Part shown: positions 63,566 through 64,000 of the stretch, piece by piece
Layout of the letters: every line of letters begins with the position of its first letter
Position numbering within the stretch: the first letter of the stretch is position 1
Assembly: GCA_964019425.1 (NCBI GenBank)
Contig: OZ025861.1
Location: forward strand, 396,001-460,000
DNA from: Flectonema sp. DT1601
Taxonomy: Eukaryota; Euglenozoa; Diplonemea; Diplonemida; Diplonemidae
Length of the DNA stretch: 64,000 bases
Direction of reading: 5' to 3'
The notes under the pieces: generated by a model
What the model saw: only the letters and a program-made list of their open reading frames with translations
What the model was told of the DNA's origin: nothing
The model's database searches: none
Made by a program: the position numbers and the translations under genes

Positions 63566-64000
63566 GTATCTCAACCATGATTACTACAAACCTCGATAAC
63601 TGGAACTATAAAACTACTACTGTTTGGTTAACTTACGCCTACCCCCCCCTCCTTAATATATATCTATCTTGCTTAATCAATTTAAAAAATTCCTTCTTTT
63701 TCGAAATTTTTAGTTTTTTTTTTCTTCTGCTTAAAAAAATGGTGCTGAAGACGTATTCTCGTTTTTTTTTTTTCTCTTTTTTTTCTTCTTCTTGCTTATC
63801 TTCATTTCTTGTTGATGACTCTTTTTTTACCCACTTCAGTACAAGCAACTTACAAACCTTTTTAAAAGGGGCAAGTTGAGTTGGTCACAAAACTAAGCGA
63901 CACGAACACAAAATCCTCATTCTCTCTCTATCTCCTCTCCCTGACCCTCTAAAAGCGATTAAAAAAAAAAAAAATAAATAAGAAAAATAATAAAAAAAAG
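63566..64000. other. 3' flank of the window, AT-rich
   Basis: About 430 bp with T-tracts and A-tracts; apparent short ORFs read through homopolymers. No gene supported. Confidence 0.6.

Noticed and set aside
1-64000. CRISPR arrays, rRNA or tRNA genes
   Set aside because: No regularly spaced short repeats or recognisable RNA-gene folds were seen; the repeats present are transposon or gene duplications.

Overview
This is a eukaryotic nuclear window. It has GT-AG introns of about 80 nt, long A/T homopolymers between and inside genes, and large multidomain proteins. The axonemal dynein assembly factor DNAAF10 (WDR92), EF-hand proteins, cyclase-like membrane proteins and a secreted TSP1/tyrosinase protein point to a flagellated unicellular eukaryote or a simple animal relative. 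I cannot name the lineage. Every convincing gene is on the + strand. In the right half many genes are separated by only about 175-390 bp.

Layout. Positions 1-2644 hold a frameshifted, partial Penelope-like retroelement. Positions 2641-3267 hold a non-autonomous DNA transposon (MITE-like) with roughly 68-bp terminal inverted repeats between two TTAA sites. Positions 3268-34100 hold a tandem array of three nearly identical giant genes (2754, 3637 and 2747 aa) with conserved leader regions. Each protein combines an N-terminal P-loop GTPase-like domain, a very long helical middle, a SecA-like DEAD motor with its helicase half, and a C-terminal VWA domain. The middle copy carries an extra in-frame duplication of about 885 codons that looks like the product of unequal crossing-over between a copy-1-like and a copy-3-like gene. 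This array is the most unusual content of the window.

From 34.6 kb onward come a 1922-aa FN3-like protein, two EF-hand proteins separated by a repeat-rich gap with foldback elements, and a tandem pair of six-TM proteins with a cyclase homology domain (plus a broken 5' duplicate). These are followed by a TMEM43/LUMA-family protein, a membrane-anchored SAM methyltransferase, DNAAF10/WDR92 (3 exons), a zinc-finger protein with three cyclic-nucleotide-binding domains, a Bmt5-like rRNA methyltransferase fused to zinc-binding motifs (2 exons, possibly 3), a PAP2 lipid phosphatase, and a secreted protein with two apple-like modules, 11 TSP1 repeats and a tyrosinase domain in which three of six expected copper-ligand histidines are asparagine.

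Common threads: the introns end in a long A-tract followed by CAG instead of a clear pyrimidine tract. Many start codons sit just downstream of a splice-acceptor-like AG or directly behind an A-tract. The cyclase-like genes and the three-CNB protein suggest cyclic-nucleotide-related signalling, although the cyclase domains lack key catalytic residues.
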